In this document: positions 1 through 8,537 of the stretch, piece after piece
Numbering within the stretch: the first letter of the stretch is position 1
How the letters are laid out: each line of letters opens with the position of its first letter
Assembly: GCF_000328565.1 (NCBI RefSeq)
Contig: NC_019966.1
Location: 4,278,001-4,342,000, forward strand
Reading direction: 5' to 3'
DNA length: 64,000 nucleotides
Source: Mycobacterium sp. JS623
GTDB lineage: Bacteria > Actinomycetota > Actinomycetes > Mycobacteriales > Mycobacteriaceae
The notes under the pieces: generated by a model
What the model saw: the letters and a program-made list of their open reading frames with translations, nothing else
What the model was told of the DNA's origin: nothing
Databases searched by the model: none
Program-made: the position numbers and the translations under genes

Positions 1-804
1 CGCGAGTTGGTCGGCGTCGATGATTACCACGCTTTTGCCCTCCACGCGGATCAAGCGGCGGCGGGCGAAAACGGCCAGCACCTTGTTGACCGTTTCGCGA
101 GACGACCCGGTCAGTCCGGCGATCTCGTCCTGCGTCAGGTCGTGGACGACCCGGAGCCTGCCGCGTTCCCGCACGCCGAACTGCCGCCCCAGCCGCAGCA
201 ACTGCTTGGCGACCCGTCCCGGCACGTCGGTGAACATGTAGTCGGTGAAGTCGTTGCTTGTATGCCGCAGTCGCGCAGCCATTTCCGCCAGCAGCTGCCC
301 GGCGATGTCGGGGCGTTTCTCGATCCAGGCATGCAACGTATCGCGATCCATCGACACCGCTCGCACTTCGGTAACGGCGGTAGCGTTGACGTCATACGCG
401 GCTGGGTCAAAGATCGACAACTCACCGAGCATTTCCGCCGGGCCCAAGACGCTCAGCAAGTTCTCCCGACCATCTGGCGAGTAGCGCCCTATCTTGACCT
501 TCCCCGAGAGGATGATATACAGGCAGCGGGCTGGCTCGCCCTCAGCGAAGATGACCTCAGCACGGGGGAAATGTATGGGCCGCAGTTGCTTTCGGAACGC
601 AGCCATTGCGTCGGGTTCAACTCCCCGAAAGATGGGTGCCCGGGCCAGGATCTTATCGTCGGCTTCGCTTCGCGCGCCCCAGCCGACGATGTCACCGTCG
701 CGGTACTCGCGGATGGTTGGGCGTAGCTGCGGTCGAGGACAGATGGCACAGGACCCACCTGGCAGCATCCCACTGAAGTCGGTCGCCTCCGGACTAACGG
801 TCAT
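1..804 (-). CDS. Crp/Fnr-family transcription regulator (C-terminus cut by window edge)
   Basis: DNA-binding regulator of the Crp/Fnr family; 268 codons are visible and the last residues lie beyond the window edge. An effector-binding beta-roll (about residues 52-170) is followed by a dimerisation helix and a winged helix whose recognition helix reads SSRETVNKVLAVF (from about residue 234). The ATG at 804 has GGAG about 8 bases upstream. Two oddities: an N-terminal extension of about 50 residues carries a CxxC pair (Cys19, Cys22), and the phosphate-binding segment reads GELSIFDPAAYDVNATAV, without the Arg that contacts cAMP phosphate in E. coli Crp. It may therefore answer to something other than cAMP (inference). 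The family call is firm from the helix-turn-helix; the ligand is unknown. Confidence 0.88.
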   Translation of the reverse strand, partial: MTVSPEATDFSGMLPGGSCAICPRPQLRPTIREYRDGDIVGWGARSEADDKILARAPIFRGVEPDAMAAFRKQLRPIHFPRAEVIFAEGEPARCLYIILSGKVKIGRYSPDGRENLLSVLGPAEMLGELSIFDPAAYDVNATAVTEVRAVSMDRDTLHAWIEKRPDIAGQLLAEMAARLRHTSNDFTDYMFTDVPGRVAKQLLRLGRQFGVRERGRLRVVHDLTQDEIAGLTGSSRETVNKVLAVFARRRLIRVEGKSVVIIDADQLA

Positions 805-1332
805 TCGAATCTCCGATCACGCGGGTCACATCGTTTTGCACCAATCCCTTGCATACGACTGTGCACTAGACACGATGGCGTTTCGGCCAGCCATTGTCGC
901 CCCGGCTAACCCCCCACAGCGCTGAGTGCCAGCGTTAATCGGTGTTACGGGCTAGCGCGTAATGTCCTGACTATTCATGCTGAGCAGGGCAGAGTGGTTC
1001 TGGCAACAACGTTGCTTCTGCGTGCTTCTGTGCAGCTAGCAGTAGTCCGTGCTGACCGAGTCCCATCCCTGCTGGCCGCCAGCGTTGGCTGCACATCAGA
1101 AGTCCCGTTACACGCCGCGACGCCACTGCGCACCAAAGGGGAACCGGGTCCGACAACGCCGACCAGGGACATCGGTTGTCCAACAATCTCTTCCATGCGG
1201 GCCAGCAGGCACAGCTGGCTGCTCGCGCGCGTAGTCGGTGATGGCGTCAGCAGGGCAGACATCACGTTTCTGGCCCGCAATGCTTGGAGTCAGTGACGAA
1301 ACAGCGCATTTCATGCCCGGAGGCATCTCTTG
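805..1332. other. Intergenic region, no convincing gene
   Basis: About 530 bases between the divergent Crp-like and exporter genes. Open frames of about 100 codons exist on both strands around 975-1296, but they overlap each other, have no clear ribosome site and resemble no family I know. The region presumably holds both promoters; I cannot place them. Confidence 0.5.
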
Positions 1333-2670
1333 ATGGAGCACTGTGGCCAAGACCTCTGCACGTTCAACAAGGCACTAACGCCGCCCGGAGTTGATGTGGG
1401 AGCCGCACTCAGCTCGGAAACCGGACGTCACGGCACCGCCGACCCACTCACCATAGTGATGAAAGCCGCTGTGTTGCTGTACGAAAACGGACAGTCGACG
1501 ATTATGACGCTGATCGCGGTTGACCGGCTGAACCAGGGCCTCGGCATCCGCAGCATGCTCATCCCGTCGTCGGCTTCACTGCTGTTGATCGGCGACGACA
1601 CGCCGGCATCGATGCGGGTGGCGGCAGCCGCTCCAGTCGCGGTCAATATGCGCCGAATCTCCTCCGCTATGCGGACCATCGATCGTGCAAAGAACGGGCT
1701 GGTCGGCCTCGATGCGGTTGACCACGAGCTGAACGCGGCAGCGAGCGAGAAGTTCTCGAACACATGGGTGTTCACGCTTGCATGTGCACTCGGTGCCGGA
1801 GCGCTGGCCGTGGCCTTTGGCGCCACCAACCCGTGGGTGGTGTCCCTGGCCGTGGTGAGCGCCGCGGCCGGCGGGTTGATACGTCGCGGGCTAGGTCACT
1901 TCGGATTCGGTTTGCTTCCGCAGGCGTTCGCGGCCGCGACGCTGGCCGGGCTCATCGGTGCACTCTCCGTGCATCTGCACCTGGGCGGTACAACGGAATT
2001 GATTGCTGTATGCGCGGGGATGGTCCTGGTGCCGGGGCCGCACATCCTCAACGGCGCGCTGGATCTGCTGTCGCTGAGGATCACACTGGGTATCGCCCGC
2101 CTGGGCTACGCCAGTCTCGTGCTTGCTGCAATTGCTGCCGGGCTGATTCTAGGGTTGCACGCGGCAAGGCAGACATTGTCGGTGTCTGCCGCGGTCGCGT
2201 ACGTTCCGCTATCCGTCGATGTGTTGGCCGCCGGTGTCGCGTCTGCGTGCTTCGCCGTCTACTTTTCCATGCCCTACCGCCTGATCGGCTGGCCAGTCGC
2301 CGCTGGAATGCTTGCGCACGCGGCACATTGGTGGCTGATGACTTCGTGGGGAATGAATCTGGCGGCGGCTGCATTTGCGGCGTGTCTTCTGGTCGGCACG
2401 CTGCTGGTCGCCGTCGCTCACTGGTTGCGGATGACGCTCGCTGTAGCCATAGGCTTCGCCTCGGTGGTTTCATTCATGCCGGGCTCTTACCTATTCCGCA
2501 TGCTCAGCGGCCTCATTCAGCTGCCCGGCAACGCTTCGCCCAACTTGTTGGCTGCGACGGCGTCAAACGGAGCGGTCGCAATGCTGGTGGTTGTCGGCAT
2601 GGCGGTCGGGCTGACGCTACCGATGTATCTCCGCGACACCGTGTTGGCCGTGGGTGCGCATCGCTCGTAA
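1333..2670 (+). CDS. ThrE-type threonine/serine exporter family protein
   Basis: Integral membrane protein of the ThrE family, which exports threonine and serine in Corynebacterium. The N-terminal soluble ThrE domain carries the usual ADPLTIVMKAAVLLYENGQS-type opening (about residues 35-55). About ten hydrophobic helices follow from residue 145, with the family motifs VPGPHILNG and MPGSYLFR. Both halves, which are separate genes in some bacteria, are fused here (445 aa). I chose the ATG at 1333 because GGAGG lies 9 bases upstream; a TTG immediately before it is an alternative. It stands alone, divergent from the Crp-like gene. The actual substrate is inferred only from the family. Confidence 0.82.
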   Translation: MEHCGQDLCTFNKALTPPGVDVGAALSSETGRHGTADPLTIVMKAAVLLYENGQSTIMTLIAVDRLNQGLGIRSMLIPSSASLLLIGDDTPASMRVAAAAPVAVNMRRISSAMRTIDRAKNGLVGLDAVDHELNAAASEKFSNTWVFTLACALGAGALAVAFGATNPWVVSLAVVSAAAGGLIRRGLGHFGFGLLPQAFAAATLAGLIGALSVHLHLGGTTELIAVCAGMVLVPGPHILNGALDLLSLRITLGIARLGYASLVLAAIAAGLILGLHAARQTLSVSAAVAYVPLSVDVLAAGVASACFAVYFSMPYRLIGWPVAAGMLAHAAHWWLMTSWGMNLAAAAFAACLLVGTLLVAVAHWLRMTLAVAIGFASVVSFMPGSYLFRMLSGLIQLPGNASPNLLAATASNGAVAMLVVVGMAVGLTLPMYLRDTVLAVGAHRS

Positions 2671-2885
2671 CCTCGCGAGCGGGCGGACTCCGTTCGTGCA
2701 CCAAATTTCCGTGGCGCTCAACGTCTCTATTGTTTTGAGAATCCATTGTTCGACAGCAAATGTCGTCAGAATCGGACGGACGTCGTTGTTGCAGCTGGCA
2801 CGTATATCTACTGCCCTTGGTCTGCGCACTTATGGGCGCCAGCGTTGACGACGGCGACTGGCGCGAGCGACATGCTTTGCTTCTT

Positions 2886-3200
2886 ATGGATATTCCACCG
2901 CTGCCAGCAGTCGAGCCGGATGTTTCGCACAGCCCTCTGGTTAAGGGCTCGCGCGTTCATGTTTCGGACGCCAGCCCGCGCGGGTTCTGTGGGCGGGTGA
3001 CAGCGGTTCACCCGGGCGCGTTGACGGTGGAGCGCGACGACCGCGACGCATGGGAACTCGTGCTCCTATCGCGGAGGCACGTTGTGGCGTTGACCGGTGA
3101 GCGCGGCAATCCGCCCGCTGCGGGAGACCAACCGCCCGTCGGCACATTTTGGCAGGGCGTGGGAGCCGACGCGATTCTCAACGAGGAGCACTTTCAATGA
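2886..3200 (+). CDS. Hypothetical protein, first gene of a coupled pair
   Basis: Function not recognised. The C-terminal half is a small beta-rich segment (KGSRVHVSD, then GRVTAV and LTVERDD) that could be an SH3-like fold, which is speculation. The frame is open back to 2760, with possible starts at 2760, 2832 and 2886. None has a good ribosome site, so the start is uncertain; I prefer 2886 because the longer forms add an odd Cys-rich hydrophobic stretch. Its stop overlaps the next start as ATGA, which supports its being translated. Confidence 0.5.
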   Translation: MDIPPLPAVEPDVSHSPLVKGSRVHVSDASPRGFCGRVTAVHPGALTVERDDRDAWELVLLSRRHVVALTGERGNPPAAGDQPPVGTFWQGVGADAILNEEHFQ

Positions 3201-3934
3201 CTGAAGTAACGGCGGCGTCCCCTAGCAGTCGTGGCGTCGAACCCCTTGAACCCCTTAGGCATTCCCGCTCGGCTGGGCTCGGTGTGCAAGGCTCGACCGA
3301 GCACGTGTTGTTCCGCTACGACCCCCGAAACGTTCCCTCTATCACTTTTTATTCGTTGCCGCACCCGTGTGCCGGCGGCGCGCAGACTCTCGACGGTGCG
3401 CGCAAGATGTATCGCTCGATGATGTCTGGCTTGTTGGGCGTGACGCGGCACGAACTGCCGCCAGTGGTGGAGCACTTGGAGGCAGCTGTCGCTGATATGT
3501 GGGTGCGCACGGAGATGGGTGCGGTGCACCGCGACCCACTCAACGATCGGATGTTGCTGCAAACGCTGCTGTCGACGGGCCCGTCTCAGGACGCGATACG
3601 GGCGGACCTACAGCGTGCGGCAACGGATCAAGGATCCGCGCCCGTCGTCGTCATCCTCGAACCCTACGACGCCGTCGGGACTGTGCTGGACCAGATGCGG
3701 GGCGCAGATACCGTGCTGGTTGTTCATGTCGATACGACAAACGTTCTCGGATGGGTGACCATCTACGGGCCCAATGCCGAGGGGGCCGACGATATCGAGG
3801 GTGTCCCCGCCGATACCGGTCTGCGGACAACGCCGATCACATTCTTGACCGATACGTGCTTCACTAGCGACCGGCGAGCCGTTCGGCTGCAGATGTGCCA
3901 TGAAACGAACTCCCTTTCGGGCATAAGGCGCTAG
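3197..3934 (+). CDS. Hypothetical protein, coupled to upstream small gene
   Basis: 245-residue protein of unknown function. The ATG at 3197 overlaps the upstream stop (ATGA) and has GAGGAG about 9 bases upstream, so the start is well supported over the longer open frame from 3149. The protein appears soluble, with no signal peptide or membrane helix. The middle is acidic and helical, and the C-terminal half has beta strands (VVVILEPYD, TVLVVHVDT, WVTIYGPN). I recognise no catalytic motif. Together with the preceding gene it forms a two-gene unit just upstream of the first LAL regulator, and a link to that regulator is possible but unproven. Confidence 0.6.
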   Translation: MTEVTAASPSSRGVEPLEPLRHSRSAGLGVQGSTEHVLFRYDPRNVPSITFYSLPHPCAGGAQTLDGARKMYRSMMSGLLGVTRHELPPVVEHLEAAVADMWVRTEMGAVHRDPLNDRMLLQTLLSTGPSQDAIRADLQRAATDQGSAPVVVILEPYDAVGTVLDQMRGADTVLVVHVDTTNVLGWVTIYGPNAEGADDIEGVPADTGLRTTPITFLTDTCFTSDRRAVRLQMCHETNSLSGIRR

Positions 3935-4136
3935 CGGTGATCGCCATGTCGCGGGGCAAGATCGGAACCGCGATCGGCAAGCCTCGTCTGCGAAATGGTT
4001 CAGCGCCACTGGATCTTGACGTTGCGCAGCCACGGACATAATGCCGCGATCTCGCCGAAGTGATGCGATTACGACGCTAAGGTTGTTGCCAGTTCCGGCG
4101 TAGATGGCGACGGACTTCACGGTGCGGGGCGGCACG

Positions 4137-6860
4137 ATGGAGCTGATTGACCGTCACGCCGAGCGCGACACGCTCGACCGGCTCATGGCGGCAATTCGCG
4201 CGGGTCAGAGTCAGGCCTTGGTGGTGTCTGGCGAAGCGGGGGTGGGCAAGACCGCGTTGCTTGACTATCTGGCTGCGAATGCGCCGGGATGCCGGCTAGC
4301 GCGCGCCGCGGGTGTGCAGTCCGAAATGGAATTGGCATTCTCCGCATTGCACCAGCTGTGTGCGCCGATGCTGGATTCCCTGCAGCTTTTGCCGCCGCCG
4401 CAGCGTGATGCCGTGAGCACCGCCCTCGGTATGAGTTCCGGGCCGGTACCCGACCGGTTTTTGGTCGGGCTGGGGGTGTTGAGCCTGCTTTCTGCGATCG
4501 CCGAGGAGCGGCCGCTTATCTGTTTGGTCGATGACGAGCAGTGGCTCGACCGCGCCTCTGCGCAAGTCCTTGGCTTCGTTGCCCGCCGTTTGATGGCGGA
4601 ATCGGTTGGCATGGTCTTCGCGGTCCGGACGGTGAGCAGCGACCTGCAGGGGTTGGCGGAGCTGAGGATCGAGGGGCTGCGGGAGGCGGACGCGCGAGCG
4701 CTCCTGGACTCTGTGCTGACTGGGCCGCTCGATTCGCGGGTACGCGATCAGATCCTGGCTGAGACCCAAGGCAACCCGCTGGCATTGCTGGAACTGCCTC
4801 GGGGTTTGACTCCCCAGCAGCTGGCCGGCGGATTCGGGGTTCCCAGCGCGGTGCGGTTGGCGGGCGCCATCGAGGAGAACTTCCACCGGCGGGTCGAGGC
4901 TCTACCGGAGAACACCCGGCGCCTGCTGGTGATCGCGGCGGCCGAACCGGTCGGCGACCTCGCACGGATGTGGGGGGCCGCGGCGCGTCTGGGAATCGAC
5001 GCAGAGGCGACCACGCCGGCGGTCGCGGCGGGCCTGATCGACTTCGGGACGCGTGTTCAGTTTCGGCATCCCCTCGCGCGCTCGGCGGTATACGGTTTTG
5101 CGTCCCCGCGGGAGCGGCAAGAGGCACATGCGGCTCTTGCCGCGGTCACCGATCCGCAGCGAGATCCCGATCGGCGGGCCTGGCACCGGGCCCATGCCGC
5201 GCCCGGACCGGACGAGGCCGTGGCGGCGGAACTGCAACGGTCGGCGGGACGGGCGCAAGCGCGCGGCGGCGTGGCTGCCGCGGCGGCGTTCCTCGAGCGC
5301 GCCACGATGCTGACTTTGGACCCCGCGCGTCGCACGGAGCGAGCGCTGGGTGCCGCGGGTGCGAATCTGCGGGCTGGCGCTTTCGACACGGTGCGCCAAT
5401 TGCTGTCCATCGCGGAGGCCGGAGCGACCACTGACATGGAGCAGGCTCGTATCGACCTGATTGGAGCCGACCTCGCATTCGTCACCAACCGGGGCAGCGA
5501 CGCGCCGTCACTTCTGCTGAAGGCCGCGGGCCGACTCGAACCAATCGACGTAGACCTTTCACGCGCGACTTACCTTCAGGCGTTTACGGCTGCGATCTTG
5601 GCCGGTCATCTGGCGCTCGGCGGTGGTGTGCACGAGGTGGCGCGCGCCGCTGGGGCCGCACCGCCGCCGCGCCGCGCAGCACGTGCGCCCGACCTTCTCC
5701 TGGAAGGTCTCACAGTGCACTTCGACCGAGGATATGAGGCGGGCCTGCCGATACTGCGGAAGGCACTGGACGCCTTCGGTATTCGCATGTCGGTCGACGA
5801 GCAGCTGCGCTGCCATTGGATAGCCGGCGTCGTGGCGCCGCACCTTTGGGATGACGATCGCTGGGAAGTGCTTTCTGAGCGGCACATCCAACTCGCGCGC
5901 GGCGTCGGTGCGCTGAGCGAACTGCCTCTGGCCCTCAGTCTGCGCGCGGTCATGATGGTGTTCACGGGGAATATGACCGGGGCAGCCTTACTCATCGGGG
6001 AGCATCAGGTCGCGATCGATGCAACCAACAACTACGTCTCCAACCCCGCTGAAGTAGTTTTGGCGGCTTTGCGGGGCCGACAAGTCGAGGCGGCCGGGCT
6101 GATCGACGCAGCCATCAGGGAGGCGAGCCTTCGAGGTGAAGGCATCGGGATCGTCCTGGCCGAGTGGGCGAACGCCGTGCTGAACAATGGCCTCGGTAGC
6201 TACGAGCGCGCGATGCAGGCCGCGCAGCGCGCCGCCGCCCAGTCGGTCGAACTGGTGGTGCGGGGCTGGGCGGCGGTCGAGCTCGTCGAGGCGGCAGTGC
6301 GCAGCGGACACCGTCCAGTCGCCGACGACGCACTGCGCCTGCTGGCCGAGAGGACCACACCCAGCGGCACTGATTGGGCGCGCGGCGTCGAGGCCCGTTC
6401 GCGCGCGCTGTTGAGGGAGGGTGACGCCGCGGAAAGCCTCTATCTCGAGTCGATCGAGCGTCTGGGCTGCACTCGCATGCGGGTGGATCTCGCCCGGGCT
6501 CACCTGCTCTATGGCGAATGGCTGCGCAGGGAGCGCCGCCGTATTGATGCGCGGGCACAGCTTCGCATCGCCCACGACATGTTCGAGTTAATTGGAATGG
6601 AAGCTTTCGCGCAGCGGGCCAGGCGTGAGCTACAGGCCACCGGTGAAACGGCCCGCAAACGCACGATCGCCAGCGGCCATCAGCAGCTCACGGCCCAGGA
6701 GGCCCAGATCGCGCGGCTGGCCCGCGAGGGGCTTTCGAATCCAGAGATAGGCGTCCGGCTGTTCATCAGCGCGCGCACCGTCAAATATCACCTGACGAAC
6801 ATATATACCAAGCTCGGCATCAGCTCGCGCAGCCAGCTCGACCGTGTATCACCGAGCTGA
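4137..6860 (+). CDS. LuxR-family regulator with N-terminal AAA/STAND ATPase (LAL type)
   Basis: Large ATP-dependent transcription regulator of the MalT/LAL class. The Walker A GEAGVGKT lies near residue 35-42 and the Walker B is LICLVDDEQWLD. A long alpha-helical TPR-like region makes up the middle, and a C-terminal LuxR helix-turn-helix (LTAQEAQIARLAREGLSNPE, then SARTVKYHLTNIYTKLGI) closes the protein. There is no receiver domain. The start at 4137 gives the usual MELIDRHAERDTLDRL opening; an ATG at 4104 in frame is an alternative. It belongs to a different subfamily from the other four LALs in the window (different N-terminus and no shared promoter leader). A histidine kinase gene follows 137 bases downstream on the same strand. 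Confidence 0.88.
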   Translation: MELIDRHAERDTLDRLMAAIRAGQSQALVVSGEAGVGKTALLDYLAANAPGCRLARAAGVQSEMELAFSALHQLCAPMLDSLQLLPPPQRDAVSTALGMSSGPVPDRFLVGLGVLSLLSAIAEERPLICLVDDEQWLDRASAQVLGFVARRLMAESVGMVFAVRTVSSDLQGLAELRIEGLREADARALLDSVLTGPLDSRVRDQILAETQGNPLALLELPRGLTPQQLAGGFGVPSAVRLAGAIEENFHRRVEALPENTRRLLVIAAAEPVGDLARMWGAAARLGIDAEATTPAVAAGLIDFGTRVQFRHPLARSAVYGFASPRERQEAHAALAAVTDPQRDPDRRAWHRAHAAPGPDEAVAAELQRSAGRAQARGGVAAAAAFLERATMLTLDPARRTERALGAAGANLRAGAFDTVRQLLSIAEAGATTDMEQARIDLIGADLAFVTNRGSDAPSLLLKAAGRLEPIDVDLSRATYLQAFTAAILAGHLALGGGVHEVARAAGAAPPPRRAARAPDLLLEGLTVHFDRGYEAGLPILRKALDAFGIRMSVDEQLRCHWIAGVVAPHLWDDDRWEVLSERHIQLARGVGALSELPLALSLRAVMMVFTGNMTGAALLIGEHQVAIDATNNYVSNPAEVVLAALRGRQVEAAGLIDAAIREASLRGEGIGIVLAEWANAVLNNGLGSYERAMQAAQRAAAQSVELVVRGWAAVELVEAAVRSGHRPVADDALRLLAERTTPSGTDWARGVEARSRALLREGDAAESLYLESIERLGCTRMRVDLARAHLLYGEWLRRERRRIDARAQLRIAHDMFELIGMEAFAQRARRELQATGETARKRTIASGHQQLTAQEAQIARLAREGLSNPEIGVRLFISARTVKYHLTNIYTKLGISSRSQLDRVSPS

Positions 6861-6997
6861 GCGGCCAAACGGCTCCGACCAGAACGCGATTGTCCAATCT
6901 CACTGGCCGCTGGCCGGTGCGAATGCATCCCCACTTGGCTCACGATGACCAACAACACCGACGTGCTATTACGCCAGCATCGGTTTTGGAGGAAGCC

Positions 6998-8278
6998 ATG
7001 AGTGAACTTCTAAACCTCAAGACCCGTCCTGCCAGCCAATTTGGCGGGTCTCTCGATGGTGGACACTTGCGCGCCGAGTGTCGTCGGCTGATTGCCCAGC
7101 GGGCGGCGTTGCGGCGGTTGGCGGGGTTGGTGGCTGGCGGGGTGGGGCCGTGTGAGGTGTTTGGCGCGGTGGCTGATGAGATGTGTCGATATGCCGGCGG
7201 GGAGTGCGCGGGACTGTACCGCTATGAGAGCAGCGGGGAGATTACGTTGATGGCCGGTGCTTACCATGCCGCTGCCAGCCCGGTGCAGTGGCCGGTGGGC
7301 ACGCGGACACCGATCGCGGGCAACACCCTGGCCTCGACGGTGCTGGCCACCGGTCGCCCGGCGCGGATGGACAGCTATGAAAATGTCGCCGGGGCGCTGG
7401 CGGCGCAGGTCCGTGCGATCGGGGTGCGCGCGGCCGTCGGGGTGCCGGTCATCGTCGATGGCCGGGTGTGGGGACTGGCCACTGTCGGGACGCATCGACC
7501 CGGCCCGATGCCCGCCGACGCCGAGGTGCGCATCACCTGTTTTGCTGAGCTGGCCGCCACTGCGGTGGTGGCCGGGTATCGCGACGAGCAGAAACAACAG
7601 CTGCTCGCCGAGGCCTCTCAACGGTTGCATCGGGCCGCCGATGGTGAGCGCCGACGCATCGAACGCGATCTGCACGACGGCGCCCAGCAGCACCTGGTCA
7701 CCCTGGCGCTGCACGCGCTGGAAGCCGAAGCCTGCGCACCGGCCGAACTGGGCGAGCTCAAGAACCAATTGTCGCGCCTCGTGTCGGGATTGGCCGAGGT
7801 GTCGCTGGAGCTGCAGGAAATCTCGCGCGGCATCCCGCCGGCGATTCTGACCAAGGGCGGACTGGGCGCCGCGCTGGCGCAGTTGGCGCGCCGCTCACCG
7901 GTGCCCGTCCAGCTTGACGTCAACCTGACCGCCACGCTGCCCCAACCCCTGCAGATCGCGGCCTACTATTTGGTGGCCGAGGCGCTGACCAACACCGCCA
8001 AACACGCCCACGCCCACACCATCGAGGTCCACCTCCACACCGACCACACCGACACCGGCACCGGGCAATCCGGTGATCCGGTGCTGCGGGTCTGGGTGAC
8101 CGACGACGGCCGCGGCGGCGCGAACCCCCACGGCGGCTCCGGGCTGGACGGGCTCAACGACCGGATACACGCCCTAGGCGGACGACTCTGGCTACACAGC
8201 CCCCCCGAAGCCGGCACCACCATCCGCGCCGAACTCCCACTCACCCAACCCTCCGCACCCCCAGGCCGGTTCGGCTAA
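6998..8278 (+). CDS. GAF-domain sensor histidine kinase, HisKA_3 type (HK-1)
   Basis: Soluble sensor kinase, 426 aa. A GAF domain (about residues 45-195) precedes a HisKA_3 dimerisation domain with phospho-acceptor His226 in RDLHDGAQQHLV, and a C-terminal ATPase with N-box EALTNTAKHAHA and G-box DDGRGG...GGSGLDGLNDRI. The HDGAQQ sequence includes the DxxxQ phosphatase motif of this class. The start at 6998 is fixed by GGAGGAAG 5-7 bases upstream; the open frame extends back to 6890 without a ribosome site. There are no membrane helices, so it should sense a cytoplasmic signal. From about residue 37 it is almost identical to HK-4 (40836-42245) on the other strand. No cognate receiver gene is nearby. 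Confidence 0.92.
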   Translation: MSELLNLKTRPASQFGGSLDGGHLRAECRRLIAQRAALRRLAGLVAGGVGPCEVFGAVADEMCRYAGGECAGLYRYESSGEITLMAGAYHAAASPVQWPVGTRTPIAGNTLASTVLATGRPARMDSYENVAGALAAQVRAIGVRAAVGVPVIVDGRVWGLATVGTHRPGPMPADAEVRITCFAELAATAVVAGYRDEQKQQLLAEASQRLHRAADGERRRIERDLHDGAQQHLVTLALHALEAEACAPAELGELKNQLSRLVSGLAEVSLELQEISRGIPPAILTKGGLGAALAQLARRSPVPVQLDVNLTATLPQPLQIAAYYLVAEALTNTAKHAHAHTIEVHLHTDHTDTGTGQSGDPVLRVWVTDDGRGGANPHGGSGLDGLNDRIHALGGRLWLHSPPEAGTTIRAELPLTQPSAPPGRFG

Positions 8279-8315
8279 TCACCCGCCGCACCCCAAACAC
8301 CGGCCCACCAGAACC

Positions 8316-8334
8316 CCGCCAACCACGTTGGCGG
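8316..8334 (+). terminator. Hairpin after HK-1, possible terminator
   Basis: A perfect 8-bp stem, CCGCCAAC / GTTGGCGG, with a CAC loop lies 38 bases after the HK-1 stop. No T-run follows. A related CCAACG/CGTTGG hairpin sits after the near-identical HK-4, so this element was probably copied with the gene. Confidence 0.45.
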
Positions 8335-8479
8335 AGCGCATGATTCACAATTCTGTTGCCCGCGCGATCAACCGGCGTTCGTGGTCGTCGTCGCCGAGGT
8401 TCGGCTGTCGGCGGCCGAGGCGCTGCCCCGGATCGCGTGCACGCTGGGCACCATCGACATGTATTCCGCATAGATTGGC

Positions 8480-8537
8480 GGATGCGTACAATTACGGCAC
8501 TGCAGCCGCAGTCCAGCAACGGTAGGCGGGACACCCC
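8480..8537 (+). promoter_or_regulatory. Conserved LAL promoter/leader element
   Basis: A -10-like TACAAT at 8487-8492 lies 45 bases before the GTG start. The region to the start codon (CACTGCAG, GTCCAGCAACGGTAG, GGACACC) recurs in front of the three minus-strand LAL genes with the same spacing. I see no convincing -35 box at 17 bp. Its role as a promoter is inferred from conservation. Confidence 0.55.

Noticed and set aside
7..726. 239-codon plus-strand frame at the left edge
   Set aside because: The minus strand here encodes a recognisable Crp-family protein with an intact helix-turn-helix, so the plus frame is a shadow.
975..1296. Opposed 100-codon frames in the first intergenic region
   Set aside because: They overlap on both strands, lack ribosome sites and resemble nothing known.
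1764..2738. 324-codon frame overlapping the ThrE-type gene
   Set aside because: Arg/Gly/Cys-rich shadow in another frame of a clear membrane exporter.
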